In this document: piece after piece, positions 1-14,100 of the stretch
Layout: every line of letters starts with the position of its first letter
Numbering within the stretch: position 1 is the stretch's first letter
Source: Patella vulgata
Lineage: Eukaryota > Mollusca > Gastropoda > Patellidae
DNA length: 64,000 nt
NCBI RefSeq assembly: GCF_932274485.2
Contig: NC_065884.2
Coordinates: 27,175,540-27,239,539 of the forward strand
Direction of reading: 5' to 3'
The notes under the pieces: generated by a model
What the model was told of the DNA's origin: nothing
The model's input: only the letters and a program-made list of their open reading frames with translations
Databases searched by the model: none
Position numbers and translations under genes: made by a program

Positions 1-429
1 AGAGGTGAATCGGCATTGATACCAACGAAGGAACGACAATATACCAAAAATTCATCGGTTGAAAAAACAAAAAAAAACAATGACCTTTTCTAGTTTTTTA
101 CGACTCGTCTACATTCTATTTGTATCACCATTAAACTAACGCCTATTTCATAGGATATATAACACTGTCTAAAAGCACTAATTCAAAACCTATAGTTTTG
201 TTGATGCCTTTAGACTTCAATTCAAGCCGTTTTAGTTTATCAGAAATTGTTTTTGAAATCTGCCTCTTGTAATTTCGGTGTCTATTTATGTCGTTGTTTT
301 GTGGTGATAATTCTGAGTTGTACTTAAAGGACATATAATCAAAACAACAGTAGCTGGGTTAGCTTTTGAACTTCCATAAATCGTGCCTTGAAAAGGTGCC
401 TGGTTGTTGGGGTGGGAAGAACAAGCCCC

Positions 430-619
430 CCTTACACGTTGGTGTGCACACAAAAGAACCCTTAAAGTTTGAAATTCGATGAATATTATCATTACATGTA
501 GATGAAAACACCGCTGTTAGAGCAAAATGTCCTTCGCAGTACACTACATGAAGTATGTCCATCTTCATTATCCCGATTGGTGCAGAAAAGTAGGACGTTA
601 AACTCATTTTCATTCATTC
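430..619 (+). repeat. tRNA-derived SINE family A, degenerate 3' portion
   Basis: Matches the body (cacgttggtgtgcac, cttcattatcccg) and tail (aggacgttaaactcatt) of the full-length family A copy at 33528-33897, with many changes. Confidence 0.6.
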
Positions 620-1170
620 AGATAGTATCTGGGTTCAGTATTATGTATGATTTATTTTGTACCATTTTCACACTTCAACAATCATCAATAGACAGATAGA
701 TAATAATATTTATACTTAAAGCCCACACGTGACGATAGATTGGTCAGGCACTAACATGAGAAACATTGTATATTATCATGTAAATAAATAACTTCTTGTT
801 TTCTCTAATCATCCATTAAACTAGGTTACACATTCTAACTAGAAGTTTTGATACTTACTCTCTTCAAATTACACTGTTTATTTTCTTACTAATTCCCCTC
901 GTGTGTTAATCAACATCTAGCTAGCTGTTTGAAAACCCGTTCTGTAACCTATTTTTTATGGTTGAATAAGTAAATCCAAGCATGAATTGGCTGCTGTGAT
1001 GTGAATTGTTAACCTCTGGTGGTGTTTTTAAGACAATAATTTTGAACAGTGTCATAGTTAAAATAAGCTTATATAGCCTACACCGAGTAAGATATTGTAA
1101 TACAAAAAAAAATAATAAAAAGTTGTATCATTGGTCATGGAATGGCGGGTTTTTGTCAAAGTTTGCATAC

Positions 1171-1216
1171 CCCCCCCCCCCACACACACACACTCACACA
1201 CCCACACACACCAACA
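1171..1216. repeat. C-run plus (CA)n microsatellite
   Basis: A run of C followed by alternating CA/CT dinucleotides (cacacacacactcacacacc). Confidence 0.9.
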
Positions 1217-2070
1217 AGACATCGGCAAATAAATAACAAAATCCACAATGCTAATGTCTCTTTAAACACGGCTCATCGGCACCCCCATTGTGTTTTGACC
1301 ATACAGTTATTTTATTTCCAGCGTTTGTCGACCAAATGAATTAAGTATTGTTCTTCCATAAATACGTGTTATAATTTATACCTCTAAATCCCTTGTAATG
1401 AATTGAGCAAAATATATAGATAATTCTGACATTTCCACACTGCCGTCTGTGGAATCGGTTTATGTTCACAATCGGTTAAAACCAGAGTAAATCTGTTTCC
1501 CTTGCCCACGTTTATCTGAACTAATGAGTTGTTTGTTCGACATCTCTTTATATCTCAATCTATACAGCTGTGTAAGAATTATATTCAAGATTTATTTACT
1601 AATGTTGGCTTATTCTTGTTCATCATGGCACTGACCGCCTACAGCTCCTTGGCAGTGTTTTGATATGGATGATGGAAAGTCAGATTGATAACCCCAACTT
1701 ATATTCATCATTAGCATTAACAAACAAAATAACCCACAAACTTCATCCTGTTCTATTATTTTATGAGAAACATGTCTTGGAATAACCAATACTAGTGTTT
1801 TGTCTCTGGAATAAGTTTTTGAAATTCACATATATTGATTTTCTTCATAGTGTATAGATTTCGAGTGTTTTGACAAAGGCAGTGACACGTTTCGTGTATG
1901 TACAACTATTTAATGTAAATTAGATATTAAACAATGTGCATTCCAGGCGGTCCAAATCCATCCACAAGCATGCTCAAACGTAACTCAACATGTAAACTTT
2001 TACAGGAGTCCGTATTATAACAAAATTTTCATTTATTTCATACGTTCAATACCTTTTATATCTGTTTCAG

Positions 2071-2192
2071 AAACCCACAAAGGAACAGGAAGAATACGAA
2101 GACATGGCTTTGTGTTTTTTCTTCTTGAAGAGACGAATTCATTATCTTCCTATTCTGACGTCATTGTTTATTATAGCTTCCTTTTTTATATC
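2071..2192 (+). CDS. DRAM-like gene, first coding exon
   Basis: An acceptor (ttatatctgtttcag) ends at 2070. The exon carries 33 nt before the ATG at 2104, then 29 codons plus 2 nt, and donor tc|gtaagt at 2193. It encodes helix 1 (RRIHYLPILTSLFIIASFF). The 11 codons before the ATG are open in frame, so a start in an upstream exon cannot be excluded. The upstream 5' exon and promoter were not found. Confidence 0.85.
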
Positions 2193-5100
2193 GTAAGTTT
2201 TCTTTTATGTTATTTAATACTCGTGTACCTTTCCCTTCTTTAAGAGATGTATCTTTTATCTTAAGTGGGTTGTTTTTTTTAAAGAAAAACCCAAAGAATT
2301 AAAATATAATACATATCAAAAATAAGAGCAACTGTTAACATATTTATCTGTATAAAATGAAATGGGTTTAACGTCCCACTTTTCTGCACCGACTTGGCTA
2401 ATAAAGACATGAAATGGGGTTTAACGTCCTACTGTTCTGCTCCGACTGGGTTAATGAAAACGGGTATACGCCATACAGTGTGCTATGAGGGAAATTTTGC
2501 CCGGGCACCGGCACTATAGCATACTCTTATATCGAATTCCAACTGCCAAGGGATCTTTTACGTGCATGCCAATGTATTCACGGGACCTCGGTTTTTCGTA
2601 CCATCCGAACGACTAGACAGCTGTCCTTGTCAGGCCCTTCATCCTGCATCACTGACAAGGGGGAACCACGCCAGAAAGTCTGGGCGAACTTTCTCGGTTA
2701 ATGGCTAATGAAGACGGGGATACACCTTGCTGTATGGTATGATATGAGGGAAATTTCCTCAACCGGGCAATACGGCCTACTCTAATATTTCGAATTCCAT
2801 CTACCAAGGGATCTTTCACGTGCACGCCAGCTTGTACACGGAACCTCGGATTTCGTTCCATCCGAACGACTTGATACTGTCCTCGTCAGGCCCTCCGTCC
2901 TGCACCACTGACAAGGGTAAACCCGGCGGAAATTTCTAGGGCACTTTCTCGGCAAACATTTGGAGTGAACCCTATAGACCCCCTGGTTAGAGAGCCAGTG
3001 TCTTGCTCATTCATCCACCATGACTCCTAATTTGTATAAAGATCTTAAAAAACACACAATTAATTCATTTCACAATTTCTTTAAGTGCACATTATTTCCT
3101 GTCAAACGAAAATGAAGGATGTCATTTCTGAAGATCCCAGATATAATTTTACGATCTTAATATATCATATTATTCATTACACCCTTCTTGTAATATGCCG
3201 ATTCATTAAATTTCATCAATACACAAACCAAAATTCTTGTATGTAGGCTATATATTTTGTTTTTTAAGCTTAGAACATATATTTAATAAGAATAAGTAAC
3301 CCTATTCAAACTATGCACACGCGAGTAAATCTAAATGATAACTAATGTAGTCTAGACTATAATATAGCATTCATTGATAATAGAAACATAAATTATATTA
3401 TATCCTTATCATGCATTTGGTATATTAGTGAATGGCAGCATGGTTTAAGGTGTTCAGAGCAGAATTACAAATGTGACCATTTGATGAGATTTCAATTCAA
3501 TGAAACTTCTAAATTAAGTAGAAAATATACCCAAATTTCTTTTGCAAAATGCCAACCTGATCAATTTCCTTTTTGTACGCCCACATTGAAATGTGGTCGT
3601 ATATTGTCGTCGCCCCGTCCGTCCGGCGTCCACAATTGCTTGTGGACGCTCTAGAGACTAAAGTTAATATCCGATTGACTTTAAATTTATACACAGTGTT
3701 TAAGGCCATGAGACGATTTCCGATAATTACTGCCAGAGTTATGGCCCTTGATCTCTTCAAAAAATCTTGTGGGTGCTCTAGAGGCTGAAGATAATATCCG
3801 ATTGTTTGAGGCCATGAGACGAAGAATCCTATTGATTTTCAACGATTTCTGATAATTACTGCCAAAGTTATGGCCCTTGATAACTTTGAAAAATCTTGTG
3901 ACTGTCTAGAGGCTAAAGTTATCATCCGATTGACTTCAGATTGATACACAGAGTTTAAGGTCTTGAGACGAACAAGTATATTGATTTTCATTGAACAGCT
4001 AAATCCATGATATTAAATGTTTCGTATACTAAACGTTAGCATGGGGCAGAACTTTATAAAAACCAAACAAATTCTAATGATTTTCTGATAATTACTTAAT
4101 GAGTTGTTACTCTTAATCGGATTTTAGTGTATTATAAATGATTCATTACCGAAAAAAGTAAAAATATGCGATAACTCTTATTGACTGCACGGACGATTTA
4201 GCTGCTGTGGGCGTGTGTTTCGTTGCCTGGAAACCTATCTTTAAATTATAAATCAAGAGATATTTCTTCGAAGCAGTGGATTTATTTATTTGCTTGAATA
4301 AATGAACTATTTTTGATGGATTCCTGTCACGTTCCAACTTGCCACATACTTAAAACAGACGCTTGTTAATTGTATATTGTATGGTTCAACTATCATTCCA
4401 TCAGTAGACTGGATATGACATGACATACAGACCGTAATTTTATCACGATCCCAAGGGTTCTTTAAATCGAGAGCATCTGCTTAACAATCTGTAGACGGTT
4501 GACCACTGGTCAAGCAGTGTAAACAATCTAACCGCTTGATGCAATTGAAGTGTTTGATTTAGATTGAGTGTCCACTTGCCCATCTATATTATAGCAATCA
4601 TGTGTTATAGAAACTGATAACCATCTCTGAAGAGTAGAGCACTTAAACAACGATACTGACCAAATTTTATCAAGTAAATAGGCATACCACACTTGCCTAG
4701 AATTCTCCGATAGCCCTAATCAGTGAATTGAACCAATTATGACTCGGCTAGTGCTTTCGAATTCGATAATGCAGTCCTGCTCACAAGTCCCAAAAGTTAC
4801 CCCTTTTCAGATTTAGAAACGATATCTACTGCTGTCACCAGTATGACGTACAGTAGGTCATTGTGAACACCAGGTTGTAATTAAAAATTGTGGATATGTT
4901 TTTCCCATTAATTATTAATTACAATTGGTGATAGTTAAATAAAAGATACAAAAAATAGTTTATTTCCGTTCAGTATCTTCAACTACATGACCAACTGAAA
5001 ATTTATCAACATTCGGCGTCCGTAGTATGGACTATACAAACAGGGTATTGTCGAAACAAGCCAGCGCCATCTACAATCATACAAGCACCGGGATTATCTA

Positions 5101-8100
5101 CATTTTAATTATTTCAATTTTTTCCCAATTAATAGTTAAAATAATTAATTTGAGTATATTTTAGGATTGACTATTCCGTTAAAAACTTCACATTGTTCGA
5201 AAAATGCGAATGACCATCAGCGGCGTTAAGATGCGTAGTTTCGCCTGCAATTATATCTAAACTTTTGGACTAGTCGTGAATAACGGCGCAATCTGTGTTG
5301 ATACCCCACATATAAACATGTAGACATTATCTAGTATTATAAGGAATCAGACGAAAAGATATATCTGGCAGTACCATGTCTATTTCTAGACTTTTAGACA
5401 AGTGCTGAATTCTTTTAACCCAAAGCTTATCTTGGTTCCTGTAATTGAACAAAACGTGGTACCACAGATTACCAAATAACACAACACTAGTCATTATTGT
5501 AGTAGACAGTTTATTTAGATAAGGCGCATTCTTTTATACTTCTTTCGTTTGAAGATAATAGCTAGATTGACTACTGTTCTTCACAGATTAGTAAATGACA
5601 TCCGTTTCAGACAGTTTTCAAAGATAAGTCTTTGTTTTTAAAGCGATAATCGTTTCCGTCATAATTTATACATTTTTTTTTACAGGGACTTTCCAATTAC
5701 TACTCTCCTAGTTTGACCTTAATTGAATTTTTCATGAGTTCACTTGCCTTTCAAAAGTGTTTTACAATAAAAGTAATATAATTGCAGATGGCAAAGTAAT
5801 AGGTTCATTAAGACATCAGGCCGTGTTATAAAGCATCTTCCCCCGATGTATATGGTTAGAAGCGGAGCAAAGCTCCGAAAACTGTATATTTTTGCAGTAT
5901 AAGTTCAGTCGATTAGTTTAAATGTACAAATTAATCACCACAAGTCAATATCCTTGGTGATTCCCCGTTTAGTCAGTGCACAAAGAAAACATTCAATATT
6001 CCATACTGTCTACTTGAGTACTTCAGGTTTATTTCCTCTGTATATATGATATGCTTCTATATGGATACCAAACGACTAAATTGACATGCTGCTCATACAT
6101 ACACTCAAGACTTTAAACCTTCGTAAAAATATGATATGGGTTTTGAATAGACCACCCATACCTATACTTAAAAAACCCCCAAAACTACATGTCTATAGAT
6201 ATCGATCATTGCTTTCTTGAATAATTTTGAACGATTAAAATTCTAAACTATGCATCGGTGGACGGTTTTGATGGATGATATAATGTAAAATTTATACTGG
6301 TAGACTTCCATGGGGGGAATCAAATGTGTAATATGCAGGGCCGGGTTAAGTTTGCATGGGGCCGCCCCTGGTTGAATATGTCACTGGGACTCTTGCATCA
6401 ACAGTGAAAAGAGGGAGTGTTATGTAACTATCTGTTTATTGTCCGCCACACTCACACAATTGCTATTTGTATGTCAGTATGATGGATAGATTTATTTGGA
6501 ACAAATTTGGTGGCTCCCTTTAATACTGCTCTGGTAATATGTGTTATGAAATGATAAATTCTCAGCCAAATTTCTCTTATCCTTTTACAAATAAATAATT
6601 GAAAAGACTTTTTATCATCTTTAAATGTAACTTTACTGATTATATTTTAAATGTATATATTGATGACAGACGTAGTATATTAAATCATATATCTGAAGAG
6701 AAATCGCTAGAAAACTCGTCATTGCTTCGAAAAGTGATAAATCATAGTTTTCAGCAAAAATCGCCATTATTAATGTCACGCGGATTTTAAAATTCGCAGT
6801 AACAAAATTGTGTTTAAATATTTTCAATTGATTATTTAAGAATTCAGACATTACACAGACATTACTTTTCACGCATTTCCAGTTTCCGAAGATCCTGAAA
6901 TGGTGCCACCCTTTTACCAATGGAACGTGATGGTGACATTAGTAATAAGCTGCCATTCTGTAGAAGCAAGTACAGTTTAAAATTGTAAAAAAAGGTTGCT
7001 GAACTTAGACCCCCCCCCCACACACACCTTCTTTTATCCTGACGTAAATAACATTTCAATCATGAGCCATGTTACCTGAGCTGTGACTTCAGGTGTACAT
7101 GTAGTACTATAATATGTTGACGTTTCATCCATCATGACTAGTGTAGGGGGTATGGTGGGTAATAGAGAAATGATGCTTCTCTGTTAATATACTAGTGATA
7201 AATAATACCTGTTTGTGTTTTATCTGTATTTATAGATATGCTGTATCTGTGAGTCAAGGTCATGTGGAACCAGATTTTCCTTACATCAGGTAAGATATCT
7301 TAATATCATAACTAACATTAAATTATTACATATGTAGAAAATGTCAAATCAGCCGATTTAAATCATATGCACTCATGTTTGCTGGAATATCACTGTCTAG
7401 CAAAATGTACTCATCTTTACAAGAATATATGGACACCATTACAGAAACAAGTTGTATCCCGTTGTTATTGAATAGCATATACAAAATTATATAGAAGTGG
7501 CACTGTTAGTCATAAAGGCCACAGACTGCCTTGGTTTTACTGAATGCCATATTTTAATGTTACCTAAGTTGATTAATATCAGACGCCGTAACCATATGTC
7601 TTGTAAACTGATTTGGCGAATAGAATGTTCCTGATCGAAAATAATGATCCGGATGGGGTTTAATGTCGTCAATGCAACATTTTGGTTGGTTTGAGACTAT
7701 CAATTTAATGGTTTAAAACGATGAAATTGGAAGCTAGAATTTTGTCCAGTCACCGATGTTTCCATCTACATGAAAGGCTTCTAATACATGCACGCTAATG
7801 TGTAGACTGGTTGACCTCTGTTTTTCGTACTTCCCGAACGACTAGACACTGCAAAGTGAGAACTGGGTTTAAAAAAACCCGATGGTTCTTCTCGACACAA
7901 GCCGGGTTCCCATCCCTCAGCATTACTGTTGAGTACAAAACGATCCTTCTCGATTTATTCCAGTTCCATTCCCACTGACGTGGTCACGTTCGGCAAGTAA
8001 GGTGTCATTAGTTGCCAGGATTGTTAGATTTAAATATCAACACTGTGTTGACGACCTGTTATTCATCATGCCTTTTCCTACCAGAGCTAATCGGCTAAAG

Positions 8101-11100
8101 AAAATAATAAAAAAAATCCCAGCCAATGGAAAGCAGTAGTACACCGCAGTTAAAATTTCTTCAAAAATATGTCCTTGAAAATCAGATTTAATGGTTACTA
8201 AACATGCTTCCAACAGGGTTACTATATTTTTTATGCACCGAAAGTGTAGAATTTCCACACTGAAAATAAACGACCATGTACAAGTACACGAACATAATAT
8301 AATCACAAAATCTTAATGGCTTAACCTAAAACTGACAAATTTCACTTATTTATGTATTTGGCATGATAATTGGCCAGAAATAAAACAACATATAAACTTA
8401 GAGATACCCCCATTACATAACTTAATAATTTACACTTGTAAAAACAGATATTATACCTGATTTTATTCTACTTATGTTATAGGACCATTTCCATAATGCT
8501 GTAAATGTTTTTGCCAGCTTTCCAATAACAAGGATAAAACAGGGTAGAGATATAATCACCCAGAAAGACAGAGGAGGGGTGGGGGATTATTAAAACTAAA
8601 CAGAGATTTCAGTCTGCTAAAGATCCCTAAGCGCAAGTGAATTGAAATAAAATTGAACCATATGTTAATCTCCAAATGACTTAGTTTGTGTCGAGTAGAC
8701 GTTAAACTCTCTCTCTCTCTCTCCTGAATACCATAAGCATTAAGCCCTAAAACCGTATTCATAATTTTAACATTCACACATGCCCTTTTAACATTGCTAT
8801 TAAATTACCCCACAGGAAATAAAACGGCTTCAGTAAAATTGAGCTTGTGGCATCAAGAGTTCTCAAAGAAACCGGAACCGACAGCAAAACATGGAATTAT
8901 TAACTTAGAACATATGTCAATGTTCTGTTTGTTATTAATAATTTATTCTTATTTTCCAACATCCACCGATTTAGCTTATTTCTTGATATGATATTGGAAT
9001 GTTAAGTTGATTTGCATCACTAGACGTACGCTTTGTAGAGATATATAAAGGTTGTAGACACATTAGGGACTAGGAATTAAGTATTTAATATCAAATACTA
9101 GTATTAAGAGAGAGAGAGAGAGGGGGGGAGAGAGAGATGGGGTTTAACGTCCATTCGACATAAACTAGGTCATTTTGGGACTAACATATGGTTCAATTTT
9201 ATTTCAATAATTCACTTGCGCGTAGGGGTCTTTAGCAGTGGGAGGAAACCGGGGGACCCGGAGAAAACCCACGAGGTTGGACAGGCGACCCCACTCCTTA
9301 TCACGTGCAACCCGGGAATCGATACCACGTCAGTTGACTCAATGACAGACCTTATGATACAGCGCGCACGTGCTTACCATTCGGCCATCCAACCCCCACT
9401 AATATTAAAGATACATTATGGGAGATTTTTATAGAGAGTTGGCCATTCTTGCTATAACAGTTCAAAAGTAGATGATGAAAGAAGTCAAATTACTTTATTC
9501 TGAACATAGTTATCATCGTTGTAATATTTGCCTAGAAATGGTAGCGAATTGTATCTTCACCTTCGCTGATCGTTTGATTGACAGGCGTTAACTCCACCTA
9601 CATATCTCGATTATCAAGTAAAGTTTTCAATGGCATACCGAAACGCTTTACAGCGGGCTCGCTAAGTACACTCTATCATTTAGCCTCGATCTAACTGACG
9701 TATTTTCATCAGGTTACCCCTTATTTGATTTAATCAATTAGTGAAATCCTATTTAAATCCGAGCTGTAGCCGAGCCATCCGTGGGTCTACAGAGTTGATT
9801 TTGGTCTTGTTGTTTAAATAAAGATCTAATTTATAATTAGACTTAGCTCTTGCATAATGCCTGTTTAAGAGCTGATGTTGAAGGGCCCAATATAAATGTA
9901 ATATGAATCGTGTAGAATATTTGTAGCGCAAGTCCTACATTAACACTACGATCTGTAAGGTAAATATTTGAGGCATACATTTAACTTTAAAACAAAGTTA
10001 GAGACACCTTTGTCATATCTATATGATCGTATTGATTCATACTATTTGTTCATTGGAATCAAATATCATAATTTTATACGAATAATGAATATCACTTACT
10101 TCAAACAAATATTTGTTTTAGAGTCTAAAAATGCAGTTTTTGCCAGAATGACATAACTTTCGGTGATAATGAAAATGTTAAATTAGTTTTACGAAATCAT
10201 AAATGGGATTAGGCATCACAGGGTGAAAATGTTATGAAAATCGAATAATAACTGACATTTTTATGGACCAAAAACCTTGAAAAGCGACTTGTAGAAAATC
10301 GTTTATTTCTAACCAACTGAACAAGTTAGAAACCTTTCGTGATATCTATATGACTGCATTGTTTCATTTTGTTTGCTGATTGGAAGCGAATATCTTAATT
10401 ATAAACAAATTACAAATACGACTCAAGTTAAATAAAATATTTGTTTTGAAGGCTAAAAATACAGTTTTTTCCCAAATGACGCCAGTAAAAATGGGAAATT
10501 GGTTCCGCCAAGAAAAAGTGGCATTAGACATCACATGGTGAAAAACAAAATCGAAAATCGGATTATAATTATAAGTGTCTCGTGCAAAATTGCCTATTTC
10601 TCGGCAACTGCTAACTAATTTTGACATACATTGTCTTCGTATGGATTAATGCTACAGGTTTATGAAAGTTGTAAATAAATAAATTAAAATATGAAAAGCC
10701 TGAATGCATGGTAAATAGCCCATTTTAACACCCTTTTTCACCTTTAAATCAAAATGGCGCAAATGCAAAACCGAAATTAAAAAAAACTTGTGTTTCTTGT
10801 AGGAGCATTCATCTTGATGTGTTAGATTTGTAAAAAAAAATCAATAGTTGCTTTTGAAAAGACCTTTCGACATGTCAAAATAGAAGTTTTGGGGAAAATT
10901 ACGTCACTTACGGTGCTGACAGAAAACATTATCGGTATAAAAAAGTTGAGAATGTGCACGACGGAGCATATGAGCTTTTCTTTTATACAAATCGGGCAAT
11001 AAATGAAATGAAAATGTGAAAAATCTTGCAAATGAAGATGTTAGAAACACGTTTTTGATATCTATATGATCGTATTGATTGATTCTATTTGCCCGCTAGA

Positions 11101-14100
11101 ATCAAATATCAAAATTTTATACGAAAAATGAATATCGCTCACTTCAAAAAAATATTTGTTTTGGAGGTTAAAAATACACATTTTTCCAAATGACATTACT
11201 TCCGGTGATAATGAAAATGCTGAATGGTAAAGAATTTATGAAAATCGAATAATAATTGACACTTTTATGTCCGCAAAACCTTGAAAAGCGACTAATAGAA
11301 AAGCCATTTTGTGATATCTATATGACCGCATTTGTTCATTCTATTTGTTGATTGGAATCAAATAGCTTGATTATAAACAAAAAAGAAATACTACTCAGTT
11401 GAATAAAATATTTGTTTTGAAGGCTAAAAATACAGTTTTTATCCAAATGGCGCCACTTCCGGTGACAGTGAAAATGTTAAATTGATTTGTCGCACGTGAC
11501 ATTAGGCATCAAATGGTGACCCTTTTATGAAAGTTCAATAATAATTGTCTATTTTACAGGCAAAATAACATGATAAGCGACTCATGCAAAATTGTCTATT
11601 TCTCAACAACTACTCATATTATTACAGACTATGAATTTGCACAATGTGGCATATGATTGGGCGATAACTACTTAAACTAGAACCCATGAAATGAATTAGC
11701 CAATAGCGGACATGAAAAATTATCGAGAAAAAAAAAATGTTCACATTTTTGCTCAAATCAGATGACTCTTTAATCCTGGCTAAAATGCCATAAAAAATAT
11801 TCATTAATGAAAAAGTTTTTCGTAAAGATTTCAAAATTTGGCGCCTAATATCTCCGAAGATTCTTCGAAAATCAAAAATGTCAAAATGTATCAAATATTA
11901 AAATCCGTCGATTATTGTTAATATTACGGCATTAGTTTCATTATGTAATTTCACACAATGTAATAACATTTCAACCGAATATGGGCGGAAAATCCCATAT
12001 CTCCTAAAACACCCTACTCCAGACAATGACATGATTAAATGGACAATTTCAAACATCATAAAGTGTTGATAAAATACTTAAGTGTATGACCAGACTATTA
12101 AGGAAGGGTAAGCGAACTTAATTTAGTTACAAGATTAGCCCTTGATTGTATTCTATTTTTTTATATAACTCAGCTGCTATGTTAGAACAGGTGAGAGGAT
12201 GGATGTCATCTAAATAAAGAAATTTCTTATCTTGTCATTACTCACTGTGGGCGCCAAATTTAGATAAATATCAGCTCGTTTACCTAACAATATCATACCC
12301 ACAGTATGCATTAACTGTTGAGTAAATTTTATATATGAAAACACAAATTTAATAAGAAATATTAGGGGTATAAGGTGTTCCAGAAAGACTGTGCATATAT
12401 TGCGTCTTTCACTACACAAGTCATCACTTATTTAACTGACTGGACATAAATTTCAAGAGCCGAAGGCTACTGTGTAAAACATATCATTACCGTTGCTGAT
12501 CATCAATCCTTCGTCAAATACTACGTGATTAAAACTTCTAAATCCCACCACGTCTACCCGCGATTACAGCGTTTGATGGGAAAACCTCTGGAAGTTATTA
12601 CTTACGGATTGTATTAAACATATGACACAACCCAACTGTCCATCAATTAAAAACCTTTACAGGTCTATACAAACTCCAAAGAATGCACACATATTTTTTT
12701 GTTTAGATTTAAAATATTTCGCTAGATACCAGAATGAATATGTTTTATCTAGGATTAAGTATTAGTTGAAATTAGTAACAATAATACCATCGATCTAAAT
12801 AGTAATGACAGTGTCTAACTACGTGAATTTATTTAGATCTTGCTTTTCCAGTTATACAGCCATCAAAGTACCAGAAAGATGTATATTTGCCCAGCTGATA
12901 AACATTGGAGCAACACTTTGTAAGTATTAATAAACTTATTTTAATTTACCAAGTATAAAATAAGAATGAATATATCTAAGAATTGATGTAGAACAAGGAT
13001 TTTTTGGGTAGTCAAAATCAGAATGGCGTACAGCTTACAAATACTCTTTATTATAGGGCTAATTAAGAAAAACTATATCATAGTTGTTATGACATATTAA
13101 TTGACATCTTCTTTGAAGAATAGTCATCGGTTATTTAAATATTTGGCAAATAGCTGCCAGTATTTCTCGTTTATTTTTAAGTGGTATTTTAAATCTTTTT
13201 AAAAAGCTTGTATTTTTCTCTAATTACTGTCAAAATCTATGGGTGGTTTTCTGTGATTAAATGTTATGTTTAAAACATGTTTGTAGTTTTAGTAATGTAT
13301 GTTGTTATCTAGATGTTTTAAACAGTTGGGAGTCATATAAATCTCTCGACACCTGCTTTAAAACATTAATTTCGTATACTCTATACTACTTCTAAAATCC
13401 AGGTCAAAACTCTTGACACATTTCAGATTAACAAAACCGTTATAACGCTTGTCTTCATATACGTTGGTTCGTTCGCTAACCAGGAGATTTGGAGTTCAAT
13501 CCCGAGAGGCCTTGATCTCGGGCTCATTCCCGGTGTTGGCTTGATCTCGAGTTTAATCCCGGTGTTGACTTGAGAGAAATTGAAATAAGAGTAGGCCGTA
13601 ACGCCGCTACCCGGAAAAAATGCCCATCATAGTATACCCATAGCGTATGCCCATGTCAGTGCAGAAACGTAGGACCTTAAAACTCATTTCATTTCTCTTC
13701 ATACAGAGCAGTTAATCTGCATGTATTTAACTACTTATATTAAAGGAACTATCACAAAATAGACGATCCATATTTATTCCATATTTACTGAAATACTAGG
13801 AAGTAATAATTCTATTATCATGAGTCCATTATTGATAGCCTAGTCGAAAGTTGCGGTTTCTTCAATTATAATATTACTGCAGTTATCTCCTCCGTGTGTT
13901 TTCAATCTTGTAACATTTTACCATCAAGCGTTATTAACCATTAGAGACGGGAGACTCCATATTTTATCATCTAAAATATTTTATTTCAGTGGCATTTAAT
14001 GTTTATATTCGGTATTTAACCATGAAGGCAATGTTAATAGCAGCAAAACGACCACCATGTGATCGCAAGTACAATGTAGCTACGTTGATTATGGGATTTC

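Noticed and set aside
1006-1339. Overlapping ORFs rich in His, Thr and Pro
   Set aside because: They translate a C-run and (CA)n microsatellite.
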